Origin: Candidatus Egerieousia excrementavium
Lineage (GTDB): Bacteria; Bacteroidota; Bacteroidia; Bacteroidales; UBA932
Assembly (NCBI GenBank): GCA_017694275.1
Contig: JADINB010000066.1
Location: 1 to 32,290, forward strand
Reading direction: 5' to 3'
Length of the DNA stretch: 32,290 bases
The position numbers and the translations under genes are program-made. Shown here one piece after another: positions 14,874 to 23,631 of the stretch (position 1 is the stretch's first letter; every line of letters begins with the position of its first letter). A model generated the notes under the pieces. That model was not told the DNA's origin. It did no database searches and saw nothing but the letters and a program-made list of their open reading frames with translations.

Positions 14874-16991
14874 TTATTCCTCATCGTCGGCTACTCTTCT
14901 GTTACCTGATTTCTCGATAACCTCCTTGGCCAATGTAGCAGGCAACTCTGCATAATGAGAGAATGTCATTGTACTTGTTGCCCTTCCAGACGTAAGAGTT
15001 CTCAATATAGTTACATAACCAAACTGCTCTGAGAGCGGAACTTTGGCATTTACAATTCTCGCATTACCCTTGGAATCCATGCTGGTAATCTGTCCGCGGC
15101 GCTTGTTCAAGTCACCGATAACGTCACCCATATACTCCTCGGGAGTTACAACTTCAAGAGACATGATAGGCTCCATGATTACGGGAGATGCCTTTGGCAG
15201 TGCCTTTCTGAAGGCCTGGCGGGCACATATCTCGAATGAGAGCGCATCTGAATCCACAGGGTGGAACGAACCGTCCTTAAGCACAACCTTCATTGAAGTC
15301 ACCTCATAACCTGCAAGCACACCGTTTGCCATTGCAGACTTGAATCCTTTCTCTACGGCAGGAATAAACTCCTTGGGAATATTTCCGCCCTTGACCTCGT
15401 CTACGAACTGCAATCCGGTAACGCCTTCGTCTGCGGGACCTATCTCTACGATGATATCGGCAAACTTACCTCTACCACCGGTCTGTTTCTTGAACACCTC
15501 TCTATGCTGCACGGTTGAGAGAATAGCCTCCTTATAGTTAACCTGAGGCGCACCCTGGTTAATCTCCACGCCAAACTCCCTCTTGAGACGGTCTACGATA
15601 ATATCGAGGTGAAGCTCACCCATACCGCTTATGATTGTCTGGCCAGTCTCATGGTCTGACTTTACGGTAAACGTAGGGTCTTCCTCTGCGAGCTTGCCCA
15701 AAGCGATTCCGAGCTTGTCAAGATCTTTCTGGGTCTTGGGCTCTACCGCCAGTCCGATGACCGGATCGGGGAAAGTCATAGACTCCAGAACTATAGGATG
15801 GTTTTCGTCGCAAATCGTATCTCCGGTTCTCAAATCCTTGAAGCCCACTGCGGCACATATATCGCCAGCCTCTACAAAATCTATCGGATTCTGCTTGTTT
15901 GAGTGCATCTGATAAAGACGGGCCACACGCTCTTTTTTGTCGGAACGGGTATTGAGCACATAACTTCCAGCATCCAGTTTTCCCGAATAGGCTCTCATGA
16001 ATGCAAGTCTTCCCACAAACGGGTCTGTTGCAATCTTGAAAACCAGAGCGCAGAACGGCTCCTTAACGGTAGAATGACGGACCTCAGGCTCGTTTGTCTT
16101 GGGATTTACACCCTCCACCGCATTTTTGTCGAGAGGAGAAGGAAGATACCTTATAATTGCGTCAAGCAGGAACTGAACACCTTTGTTCTTGAATGAAGAA
16201 CCGCAGCAAACCGGAACGGCGGCCATATCTATGGTAGCCTTTCTCAAGGCTGCAATAATCTCCTCGTCCGTAATTTTTGCAGGATCATCAAAGAACTTCT
16301 CCATCAGAGCGTCGTCATACTCCGCAACAGACTCTATAAGTTTGCCCCTCCACTCTTCTGCCTCTGCGCGAAGATGCTCGGGAATCTCTCTCACTTCATA
16401 ATTTACCAGATCCTTGCTCTCCTGATCGTAGAAATAGCCCTTCATGGCTATAAGGTCTATAATACCCTGGAACTTGTCTTCCGCTCCGATAGGAAGGCAG
16501 ATAGGAACAGCATTTGCACCAAGCTTCTCTTTTATTTCGCTTACAACTGCAAGAAAATCGGCACCGATACGGTCCATCTTGTTCACGTAGGCGATTTTGG
16601 GAACCTTGTATTTGTCGGCCTGTCTCCATACTGTCTCAGACTGCGGCTGTACGCGGCCTACAGCACAGAATGTGGCAACAGTTCCGTCCAATACACGCAA
16701 AGACCTCTCTACTTCGACCGTAAAGTCTACGTGGCCCGGAGTGTCAATCAGGTTGATCTGATATGTCTCGTTCAGATAGTGCCAGAATGCTGTAGTTGCA
16801 GCAGAAGTGATTGTAATGCCTCTCTCCTGCTCCTGAACCATCCAGTCCATTGTAGCGGCACCTTCATGAACCTCTCCGATTTTGTGGGTCTTTCCGGTGT
16901 AGTACAAAATTCTCTCTGAAGTTGTAGTTTTACCGGCATCAATATGGGCCATGATACCGATATTTCTGGTGTATTTTAAATCTCTTGCCAT
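14874..16991 (-). CDS. fusA: Translation elongation factor G
   Basis: 705 residues, the normal length. This is the GTPase that drives ribosomal translocation and, with RRF, ribosome recycling. The G1 loop AHIDAGKTT lies at residues 15-23, the switch region RGITITSA follows, then G3 DTPGH and G4 NKMD; domains II-V complete the protein, with domain IV carrying the GGRGKFADI segment. It begins 11 bases after rpsG with an AT-rich leader and no Shine-Dalgarno. The location in the str operon and the canonical motifs indicate the housekeeping copy, not a FusB- or TetM-like relative. Confidence 0.99.
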   Translation of the reverse strand: MARDLKYTRNIGIMAHIDAGKTTTSERILYYTGKTHKIGEVHEGAATMDWMVQEQERGITITSAATTAFWHYLNETYQINLIDTPGHVDFTVEVERSLRVLDGTVATFCAVGRVQPQSETVWRQADKYKVPKIAYVNKMDRIGADFLAVVSEIKEKLGANAVPICLPIGAEDKFQGIIDLIAMKGYFYDQESKDLVNYEVREIPEHLRAEAEEWRGKLIESVAEYDDALMEKFFDDPAKITDEEIIAALRKATIDMAAVPVCCGSSFKNKGVQFLLDAIIRYLPSPLDKNAVEGVNPKTNEPEVRHSTVKEPFCALVFKIATDPFVGRLAFMRAYSGKLDAGSYVLNTRSDKKERVARLYQMHSNKQNPIDFVEAGDICAAVGFKDLRTGDTICDENHPIVLESMTFPDPVIGLAVEPKTQKDLDKLGIALGKLAEEDPTFTVKSDHETGQTIISGMGELHLDIIVDRLKREFGVEINQGAPQVNYKEAILSTVQHREVFKKQTGGRGKFADIIVEIGPADEGVTGLQFVDEVKGGNIPKEFIPAVEKGFKSAMANGVLAGYEVTSMKVVLKDGSFHPVDSDALSFEICARQAFRKALPKASPVIMEPIMSLEVVTPEEYMGDVIGDLNKRRGQITSMDSKGNARIVNAKVPLSEQFGYVTILRTLTSGRATSTMTFSHYAELPATLAKEVIEKSGNRRVADDEE

Positions 16992-17002
16992 TTAATTTTT
17001 AA

Positions 17003-17479
17003 TTAAAAACGGAAATGAGCAAATGCTTTGTTGGCCTCAGCCATCTTGTGCATGTCCTCCTTTCTCTTGAAGGCAGCACCTTCGTTATTGTATGCAGCCA
17101 GTATCTCTGCAGCTAATTTTTCAGCCATTGAGTGGCCCGAGCGTTTACGAGCATAAAGTATCATATTCTTCATACTCAATGAAATCTTCCTTTCGGGACG
17201 CACCTCTGTAGGAACCTGGAAGTTTGCACCACCCACCCTGCGGCTCTTTACCTCTACCTGGGGGGTTACGTTTTCCAATGCCTTCTTCCAAATTTCCAGT
17301 GGAGCCTTGTCAGAATCTTTCATCTTCTCGCCAATCAAGTCGATTGATTTGTAAAAAATAGCGTAAGCGATACTCTTCTTCCCCTGCAACATAAGATTGT
17401 TCACGAAACGGGTAACCATTACATCGTGAAATTTCGGATCAGGAAGTAGAATCCTTCTTTTCGGCTTCGTTTTTCTCAT
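17003..17479 (-). CDS. rpsG: 30S ribosomal protein S7
   Basis: 158 residues, full length. S7 nucleates assembly of the 30S head on 16S rRNA and lies near the exit site. Typical segments are RRILLPDPKFHDVMVTRFVN at the start, LENVTPQVEVKSRRVGGANFQVP, and the C-terminal EDMHKMAEANKAFAHFRF. It sits 28 bases after rpsL and 11 before fusA in the standard str order. The leader is AT-rich (AATTTCAAAAAAATG) with no Shine-Dalgarno. Confidence 0.99.
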   Translation of the reverse strand: MRKTKPKRRILLPDPKFHDVMVTRFVNNLMLQGKKSIAYAIFYKSIDLIGEKMKDSDKAPLEIWKKALENVTPQVEVKSRRVGGANFQVPTEVRPERKISLSMKNMILYARKRSGHSMAEKLAAEILAAYNNEGAAFKRKEDMHKMAEANKAFAHFRF

Positions 17480-17507
17480 TTTTTTGAAATTTTAAATGAT
17501 TAATGAC

Positions 17508-17891
17508 TTACTTCTTAGCCGGCTTCGGTCTCTTTGCACCGTAAAGCGAACGCGACTGTTTGCGCCCGTCTACGCCTGCAGTATCCAACGCCCCTCTAAG
17601 AATGTGATAACGTACTCCGGGAAGGTCCTTTACACGACCGCCACGAACAAGAACAATAGAGTGTTCCTGCAAGTTGTGTCCTTCTCCCGGGATGTAGGCA
17701 TTCACCTCTTTCTGATTTGTCAACCTCACGCGGGCAACCTTGCGCATTGCCGAGTTAGGCTTCTTGGGAGTTGTAGTGTAAACACGTACACATACTCCGC
17801 GTCTTTGAGGACATGCATCCAGCGCACGAGACTTTGATTTCTCTACGATAGTCTCGCGACCGTTGCGTACTAACTGTTGAATTGTTGGCAT
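17508..17891 (-). CDS. rpsL: 30S ribosomal protein S12
   Basis: 127 residues, full length. S12 lies at the decoding centre. The conserved TTTPKKPNSAMRKVARVRLTN loop near residue 40 keeps the lysine whose change commonly gives streptomycin resistance, and the second loop (PGVRYHILRGALDTAGV) is also intact, so nothing suggests a resistance allele. It is the first gene of the str cluster and is preceded by a strong promoter with a leader of about 45 bases. Confidence 0.99.
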   Translation of the reverse strand: MPTIQQLVRNGRETIVEKSKSRALDACPQRRGVCVRVYTTTPKKPNSAMRKVARVRLTNQKEVNAYIPGEGHNLQEHSIVLVRGGRVKDLPGVRYHILRGALDTAGVDGRKQSRSLYGAKRPKPAKK

Positions 17892-17943
17892 AATTAATTG
17901 TTAATCTTTATTTTACCTAAACATCCGTATATAAAACGGGTTG

Positions 17944-17973
17944 CAAAGATACAATTAATTTCTTGAATGCCAA
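17944..17973 (-). promoter_or_regulatory. Promoter of the str operon
   Basis: TTTTG (TTG at 17971-17973, minus strand) and TATCTTTG (17944-17951) are 19 bases apart, an almost ideal Bacteroidetes promoter. It drives rpsL-rpsG-fusA-rpsJ and begins just after the stop of the upstream transporter gene. Confidence 0.82.
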
Positions 17974-17988
17974 AATTCAAAGAAATTT

Positions 17989-19656
17989 TTACAGGGCATA
18001 CAGGACTATCAGCTGGGCCGTAAGCACCCTCAAGAACATTACGAGAGGATATACGGTAGCATAAGCCACAGCCGGATAGTTGCTTGCAGATATGGAGTTT
18101 GAATAGGCAAGTGCAGGGGGGTCAGTGGTGCTTCCCGCTATCAGACCTATGATTGTAAAGTAATTCTGCTTGTATATGAACCTGGCCAGAACGGAAACTA
18201 TCAGCAAAGGTATCACGGTTATCATAAAACCGTATCCTACCCATTTATATCCTCCCTCGAGCAGAGTCTCCACAAAGTTTTCTCCCGCTCCCAGACCGAC
18301 AGCCGCAAGGAAAAGCGATATGCCCACCTCACGCAACATTATGTTGGCGCTTTGTGTAGTATATGTTATAAAACCTAGCTTGTAGCCGAAACGGCTTATG
18401 AGAATGGCGATTATCAGAGGTCCGCCGGCCAGTCCGAGTTTGACGGGCTGAGGAATTCCGGGCAGCATGAAAGGAATCGAACCGAACAGCACTCCCACCG
18501 CTATGCCAAAGAAAATCGTAATCAGATGAGGCTCTCTCAACCTTTTCAGCGAGTTGCCGAAATAGCGGGCCAGCCCCTCCACGCTCGATTCGTCGCCCAC
18601 AACCAGGACCCTGTCTCCTATCTGCAGTTCCAGTTCTCCGTCGGCCACAAGGTCTACGCCAGAACGGGTAACACGGGTTATGTTCACCCCGAACAGAGAA
18701 CGCACCTTGAGTTCGCTCAATGTCTTTCCGTTTATCTCGGAACGGGTTATGACAACCTTCTTCATTATAAGCTGCGAATCCAGATCAAGCCACTGGTCGA
18801 ATGTCATGTCAATGGATTTCCCGATAAATGAGGTTATTGCCTCTACCGAATCTGACGAGGTTATTATCAGCAGCTTGTCGCCCTCGCTCAATACAGATTG
18901 CGAGGTAGGGATTTCTATCCTGCCGCTTGAATGGTACATGCGTGATATTACAAAACTCTTTTCTATCAGACCGTGAAGCTGCTCAATACTTTTCCCGAAT
19001 ATCGCATTGTTATGCACCTCTACAGATATTTTGGTCGTGACCCCGCCTGCCTTTGCGCTCTCCTGGTCGATCTTATAATTCTCCCTGTCGAGCTTTATCC
19101 TGAAAATATACCTTATGGCCACCATGGAGCCTATGATGCCAAGCACACCAAGCGGATAAGCCATTGCGTAGCCCAGCGCTATGTCTGGATTTGCAGAACC
19201 CATGACATCGCTGTATGTCTGCTGCGCCGCACCAAGACCGGGCGTATTTGTAACGGCGCCGCACAGAATGCCGGTCATCACAACCAGGTCTTCTCCAGTT
19301 ACAAAATGAATTATTATGGCTGTGGCACAACCGAGCAGCACTATCATTGTTGCCAGCAGGTTCATTGTCACCCCGCCCTTTTTAAATGAGGAAAAGAATC
19401 CGGGCCCCACCTGCATTCCTATGGAAAACACAAACAATATGAGACCGAACTCCTTTACGAAATCCAGAATGGCCGCATCTACCAGAATCTTGAAGTGGCT
19501 CAGGGCAATTCCGGTAAAGAGAATCAGCGTGACACCAAGAGAGATTCCGCCGATTTTTATTTTACCCAATAATATTCCGACAGCAATGGTTATAGCTATA
19601 ATAAAGATAGAATGCGCTATTCCACTGCCTGTTACCAATTGTAAAAACCAACTCAT
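17989..19656 (-). CDS. AspT/YidE/YbjL-type transporter with two TrkA-C (RCK_C) domains
   Basis: 555 residues, an inner-membrane protein. About five to six N-terminal membrane helices (residues 1-185) and a similar C-terminal set (about 375-555) form the antiporter duplication. Between them are two RCK_C ligand-binding domains, at about 205-285 (ending in SEGDKLLIITS) and 290-370 (ending in QIGDRVLVVGD). Glycine-rich helix segments such as GAVTNTPGLGAAQQTY and GLIAGSTTDPPALAY are the repeated family signature. Known members include the aspartate/alanine exchanger AspT; the substrate here is unknown, although a carboxylate or amino acid is plausible. It has its own promoter in the 34-base gap after fbp. 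Confidence 0.88.
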   Translation of the reverse strand: MSWFLQLVTGSGIAHSIFIIAITIAVGILLGKIKIGGISLGVTLILFTGIALSHFKILVDAAILDFVKEFGLILFVFSIGMQVGPGFFSSFKKGGVTMNLLATMIVLLGCATAIIIHFVTGEDLVVMTGILCGAVTNTPGLGAAQQTYSDVMGSANPDIALGYAMAYPLGVLGIIGSMVAIRYIFRIKLDRENYKIDQESAKAGGVTTKISVEVHNNAIFGKSIEQLHGLIEKSFVISRMYHSSGRIEIPTSQSVLSEGDKLLIITSSDSVEAITSFIGKSIDMTFDQWLDLDSQLIMKKVVITRSEINGKTLSELKVRSLFGVNITRVTRSGVDLVADGELELQIGDRVLVVGDESSVEGLARYFGNSLKRLREPHLITIFFGIAVGVLFGSIPFMLPGIPQPVKLGLAGGPLIIAILISRFGYKLGFITYTTQSANIMLREVGISLFLAAVGLGAGENFVETLLEGGYKWVGYGFMITVIPLLIVSVLARFIYKQNYFTIIGLIAGSTTDPPALAYSNSISASNYPAVAYATVYPLVMFLRVLTAQLIVLYAL

Positions 19657-19675
19657 CCTTATTCCTTTTGCGCGG

Positions 19676-19705
19676 CAAAAGTAATATTATTTATTTTCTT
19701 ATCAA
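19676..19705 (-). promoter_or_regulatory. Promoter of the AspT/YidE-type transporter gene
   Basis: TTTG (TTG at 19703-19705, inside the 3' end of fbp) and TACTTTTG (19676-19683) are 19 bases apart on the minus strand and match TTG / TAnnTTTG. Confidence 0.7.
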
Positions 19706-21649
19706 ACCGTTTCTATATGCGCGCAAAAGTTGTTTGAGATCTTCTATCTGTTCTATAAGGCTTTTCCCTATGTCTGTATCCCTTACAAGTTTCCTGTTTT
19801 CGGCAAATTCCACCACCTTGGTCTCCGAAATAATGTCAATGCCCTCTTCTATGGCTTTTTCTATGGATTCAAACGGCACATGCTGTACAAGTTTAAGCCC
19901 GTAAGAGTTGTATATCAAGGTATAGCCGGCAATACCGGTCTCTTCTCTATATGGTTTTGAAAAGCCACCGTCTATGACAAGCAGTTTCCCTCCAGCCTTT
20001 ATGGGGGTCTCACCCTTCTTTGTCTTGACCGGTATGTGACCGTTTATTATATGCGAATTTTCGAGCTGGGTTATTCCGAACTCCAGCAGAATCTTCTCGC
20101 ATATTTCCCTGTTGTTCTTCAAGGTGTAGTAAACTCCCTTGTTTTCCTTCTGCAACTCTTTTTCCGCAAGGAAATATCTTTCAAAAGTGGCCATTCTGTC
20201 TTTGTCGAACGGAGGAGAAGCCGGGCCGCACCACAGGTACCAAATGAAATCCTTGCCGTAATTTTTGGCTACGGAGCCCTCATCACCGAAATAGGCGCTG
20301 CGCACAAGCTGCTCGATCTTGTCGAAAAGGCTCTTTCCCGAATAGTCGCGCCCCTCTATTCTTACCACCTTGAAAGAACCGTCTTCATTCAATGGCACGG
20401 AGCCGTGATAGAGCAGGTTGGAATTCCTCACAAGATAGAGTGAACCATGGTCATAGAGACAATGCATGTGCCTTGCAAGCTTTGAACTTGTTGTAAAGCT
20501 GTGGGTCAGCTGCTCAATGACATCTCTCTCTTCTGCCGTAAGCTCGTAAGGCCTTTCAGGGTCTATTGTAGGGAAATTCGCATCCTTAAGCCGGTACTCC
20601 GCGCCGTTTATTGATATGGTTCCCCTGTCATAGTCTATAAGATGCAGAAGGCGCCTGTCTTCCATCCCGAACTCTTCCCTGCGTGCGATAATCTGTCCTT
20701 CCAGCTTGAACTGTATTACCGATATTGCCTTGTGCATTTTTGACACAAGATGTTCCTGACGCGAGTTGATAGGTTCGTCTTCATTGATTTTCGGACGGAA
20801 AACCGTACATGGATCATCTTTGTAAATATCCATTGCAAAGGTAGCCAGCGGCAGCAGGTTGATGCCGTACCCCTCTTCCAGTGTCGCGAAATTCGCATAC
20901 CTGAAACACATTCTCAACACGTTTGCGACACAGGCTTCGCTTCCGCAGGCGGCCCCCATCCATACAAGGTCATGGTTTCCCCACTGAATGTCGAAATTAT
21001 GGTAATTACATAGCGTATCCAGGATTATGTGCGCACCCGGGCCACGGTCATAAATATCACCTATTATATGGAGCGAATCTATCGTAAGTCTCTTTATGAG
21101 ATTGCAGATTGCTATGATGAAATGGTCTGCCCTCCCTGTCGAGACTATTGTCTCGAGTATTGCCATTATATAGGCATGCTTGTTTGCCTCTTCTGCCTTG
21201 GATTCATGCAACAGCTCCTCTATTATATAGGAGTATTCTGGCGGAAGGGCTTTCCTTACCTTGGAGCGGGTATATTTTGAGGAGACTACTGCACACACCT
21301 TGATAAGCCTCATCAACTCTACCTTATACCACTCGGTCATGGCCTTTTCCTTCTGCTTCACTATTTTGAGTTTCCCTTCGGGATAGTATATAAGAGTGCA
21401 CAGGTCTCGCTTCTCAACCTCTCTAAGAGTATTGCCGAACAGTTCCTCCACCTTCCGCTTTATAACTCCCGATGCAGTTCTGAGCACATGGTCAAAGGCT
21501 TCGTTTTCACCATGCAGATCGGTAACAAAGTGCTCCGTACCCTTGGGGAGGTTCAATATTGCCTCCAGATTTATGATTTCAGTACTTGCTGCCTGAACGG
21601 TCGGGAAGCTTTTCGCCAACAGTTGCAGATATTTCAAATCTCGTTTCAT
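19691..21649 (-). CDS. fbp: Class III fructose-1,6-bisphosphatase
   Basis: 652 residues, as expected for the Firmicutes/Bacteroidetes class III enzyme, which removes the 1-phosphate of fructose-1,6-bisphosphate in gluconeogenesis. It is unrelated in fold to class I and II enzymes. Calcineurin-type metal motifs are visible: FVTDLHGE near residue 42, IGDIYDRGPG near 197, WGNHDLVWMGAACG near 223 and INGHIPVKTKKGE near 535, followed by LVIDGGFSKPY. All the metal-ligand motifs are present. It is divergent from sodB, sharing a 69-base intergenic region; a TAGTTTTG at 21669-21676 may be its -7 box. Confidence 0.97.
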   Translation of the reverse strand: MKRDLKYLQLLAKSFPTVQAASTEIINLEAILNLPKGTEHFVTDLHGENEAFDHVLRTASGVIKRKVEELFGNTLREVEKRDLCTLIYYPEGKLKIVKQKEKAMTEWYKVELMRLIKVCAVVSSKYTRSKVRKALPPEYSYIIEELLHESKAEEANKHAYIMAILETIVSTGRADHFIIAICNLIKRLTIDSLHIIGDIYDRGPGAHIILDTLCNYHNFDIQWGNHDLVWMGAACGSEACVANVLRMCFRYANFATLEEGYGINLLPLATFAMDIYKDDPCTVFRPKINEDEPINSRQEHLVSKMHKAISVIQFKLEGQIIARREEFGMEDRRLLHLIDYDRGTISINGAEYRLKDANFPTIDPERPYELTAEERDVIEQLTHSFTTSSKLARHMHCLYDHGSLYLVRNSNLLYHGSVPLNEDGSFKVVRIEGRDYSGKSLFDKIEQLVRSAYFGDEGSVAKNYGKDFIWYLWCGPASPPFDKDRMATFERYFLAEKELQKENKGVYYTLKNNREICEKILLEFGITQLENSHIINGHIPVKTKKGETPIKAGGKLLVIDGGFSKPYREETGIAGYTLIYNSYGLKLVQHVPFESIEKAIEEGIDIISETKVVEFAENRKLVRDTDIGKSLIEQIEDLKQLLRAYRNGLIRK

Positions 21650-21668
21650 CTGAAAAATTCCAAAAATG

Positions 21669-21676
21669 CAAAACTA
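21669..21676 (-). promoter_or_regulatory. Putative -7 box of fbp
   Basis: TAGTTTTG on the minus strand fits TAnnTTTG and lies 19 bases before the fbp start. No TTG is found at the right distance upstream. Confidence 0.42.
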
Positions 21677-21692
21677 ATATAAACATTATTTT

Positions 21693-21700
21693 TATATTTG
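21693..21700 (+). promoter_or_regulatory. Putative -7 box of sodB
   Basis: TATATTTG on the plus strand lies 18 bases before the sodB ATG at 21719 and fits TAnnTTTG. The upstream sequence is AT-rich without a clear TTG. Confidence 0.5.
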
Positions 21701-21718
21701 TATATAAAATTTACTGCC

Positions 21719-22297
21719 ATGAAATTCAAATTACCAGAATTGCCGTACGCACAGGGAAGTCTTGAGCCGGCAATATCCAGACAAACCATGGAATTCCATT
21801 ACGGAAAGCACCTGCAGACCTACATCGACAACCTTAACAAGCTTATCGAGGGCACACCTTTCGCAGAAATGCCGTTGGAGCAGATTGTAAAGCAGTCCGA
21901 CGGAGGAATTTTCAACAATGCAGCCCAGACGTTCAACCACACTTTCTACTTTGAGACATTCTCTCCGAACGGGCAAAGACATCCGGAGGGGAAACTGGCA
22001 AAAGCCATCGAAAAGAAATGGGGAAACTTTGAAGCCTTCAGGGAGGAGTTCTCTGCCGCTGCCGTATCGCTCTTCGGAAGCGGATGGTCATGGCTCAGCA
22101 AAAATGCAGACGGGGAGCTGACAATAACCAAGGAATCCAATGCGGGCTGCCCGCTGACATCTGGGCTTGTGCCCCTTCTCACAATAGACGTATGGGAACA
22201 TGCCTATTATCTCGACTGCCAGAACAGGCGTGCCGAATATGTAAAGAAACTCTGGGACATTATTGACTGGAGCATTGTAGAGAAGAGATTCGAATAG
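21719..22297 (+). CDS. sodB: Fe-type (possibly cambialistic) superoxide dismutase
   Basis: 192 residues from MKFKLPELPYA, the standard N-terminus; an in-frame ATG at 21698 would add seven untypical residues and overlap the -7 box. It converts superoxide to peroxide and oxygen in the cytoplasm. Metal ligands by position are His27, His74, Asp157 (DVWEHAYY) and His161. Gln70 in NNAAQTFNHTF and Ala142 in SNAGCPLT are features of iron enzymes, not manganese ones; Bacteroides enzymes of this type can often use either metal. It is a single gene, convergent with the MATE transporter gene, whose stop is only 11 bases away. Confidence 0.97.
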   Translation: MKFKLPELPYAQGSLEPAISRQTMEFHYGKHLQTYIDNLNKLIEGTPFAEMPLEQIVKQSDGGIFNNAAQTFNHTFYFETFSPNGQRHPEGKLAKAIEKKWGNFEAFREEFSAAAVSLFGSGWSWLSKNADGELTITKESNAGCPLTSGLVPLLTIDVWEHAYYLDCQNRRAEYVKKLWDIIDWSIVEKRFE

Positions 22298-22308
22298 CAC
22301 GATGCCTG

Positions 22309-23631
22309 TCAGGCCCCTATATGAAACACCTTTCTTTTTGCAAACATGGAAAGGTAAAGACTTCTGACCAATAGGTGTACCATGAACGCAACCATAAGCG
22401 CCTGGACACCTATTGAGTTTTTAAGCAGGAAATATGCGGCAAAAAAACCTACCACAGAATATATCATACTGTTTCTGATAGTTTTTGAAGCTGTGGCCCC
22501 TATGAAGATTCCGTCCCATGTAAAGGCAATGCAACTCATCAGAGGCATTATAAGCAGCCAGGGCATGAAGGGGCCGGTAGCCTCTATTACCTGGGTATCG
22601 TTCGTAAGAATCCTGACAAACATCTCTCCTTCCAGAGCGTAAGCCAATGTAGAGACCGCAGCTATCGAAAGGCACCATATAAAAATCACCTTTACGGCCT
22701 TCCTGAGTGACTGGCCATCGTTTGCTCCTGTATATCTTCCTACCAGGGCCTCGCCTGCATAGGCGAACCCATCTATAAAATATGAGTAGAGCAACAGGAG
22801 TTTCATCATTATCGTACATACTGCCAGCATAAGATCTCCGAACGTGGCTGAAAGTGCCGTAAACCCTGAGTAGATGCACAGGAAACAGATGGAGCGTACG
22901 AAAAGATCTGTATTGAGAGAGAAAAACTTCTTTACGCTCTTCATCTGTATGCTGGATTTGAGACTTATATATTTGAAGAGTTTTCTGTAGTAAACCGCCA
23001 TCAGGATTATTGAGAGTACAAGTCCGGTATATTGCGCCACGACCGTACCCATGGCAATGCCCGCAAATCCCATATCTGTATAGAGCGCAAAAAAGACGCT
23101 CGCCACAAAATTGACTCCGTTAACCACAAGATCTACTGTCATCGGGCTTACTGCATTCTGCATTCCTATAAAGAAACCCTTGAACACATAAAGGCCCAGT
23201 GTTGCGGGAGCTGCCCATATTCTTACATAGTAATAGGAGCGGGCCAGCTGCTCCACCTCCGGAGAACATTCTATAAGTGCGAAGGAAGCATTGACATAGA
23301 GCATCTGGATAATCCATATAAGGAAGGCTATCGCGGTAGAGGTGAATATTCCCTGTACAAAGACGCGCATTGCCTCCCTGAAATCCCTGCGTCCATAAGC
23401 CTGCGCCACCATTCCGCTTGTACCCACCCTGAGAAAGCTCATGTTCCAGTAGAGCAGGTCAAAGAGCATTGTGGCAATGGCCACACCCCCTATCATAGCA
23501 GCGTCACCCAATCTTCCGGCTATTGCAAGATCTACCATTCCCACCAATGGCACGGTAATGGTCGCCAGTATGCTGGGAACGGCAATCCTCAATACGTTCC
23601 TGTTCATTGACCCGTTTACGACTAAACTCAT
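22309..23631 (-). CDS. MATE-family efflux transporter (DinF-like)
   Basis: 440 residues with about 12 hydrophobic segments and the internal two-fold symmetry of MATE proteins. The first half carries LRIAVPSILATITVPLVGMVDLAIAGRLGDAAMIGGVAIA, the typical helix 1-2 region; the second half has GDLMLAVCTIMMKLL and the YAGEALVGRYTGAND segment. Such proteins export drugs or metabolites in exchange for sodium ions or protons; the substrate here is unknown. The start codon overlaps the stop of rsgA (ATGA), so the two are co-translated, with rsgA first. Confidence 0.93.
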   Translation of the reverse strand: MSLVVNGSMNRNVLRIAVPSILATITVPLVGMVDLAIAGRLGDAAMIGGVAIATMLFDLLYWNMSFLRVGTSGMVAQAYGRRDFREAMRVFVQGIFTSTAIAFLIWIIQMLYVNASFALIECSPEVEQLARSYYYVRIWAAPATLGLYVFKGFFIGMQNAVSPMTVDLVVNGVNFVASVFFALYTDMGFAGIAMGTVVAQYTGLVLSIILMAVYYRKLFKYISLKSSIQMKSVKKFFSLNTDLFVRSICFLCIYSGFTALSATFGDLMLAVCTIMMKLLLLYSYFIDGFAYAGEALVGRYTGANDGQSLRKAVKVIFIWCLSIAAVSTLAYALEGEMFVRILTNDTQVIEATGPFMPWLLIMPLMSCIAFTWDGIFIGATASKTIRNSMIYSVVGFFAAYFLLKNSIGVQALMVAFMVHLLVRSLYLSMFAKRKVFHIGA

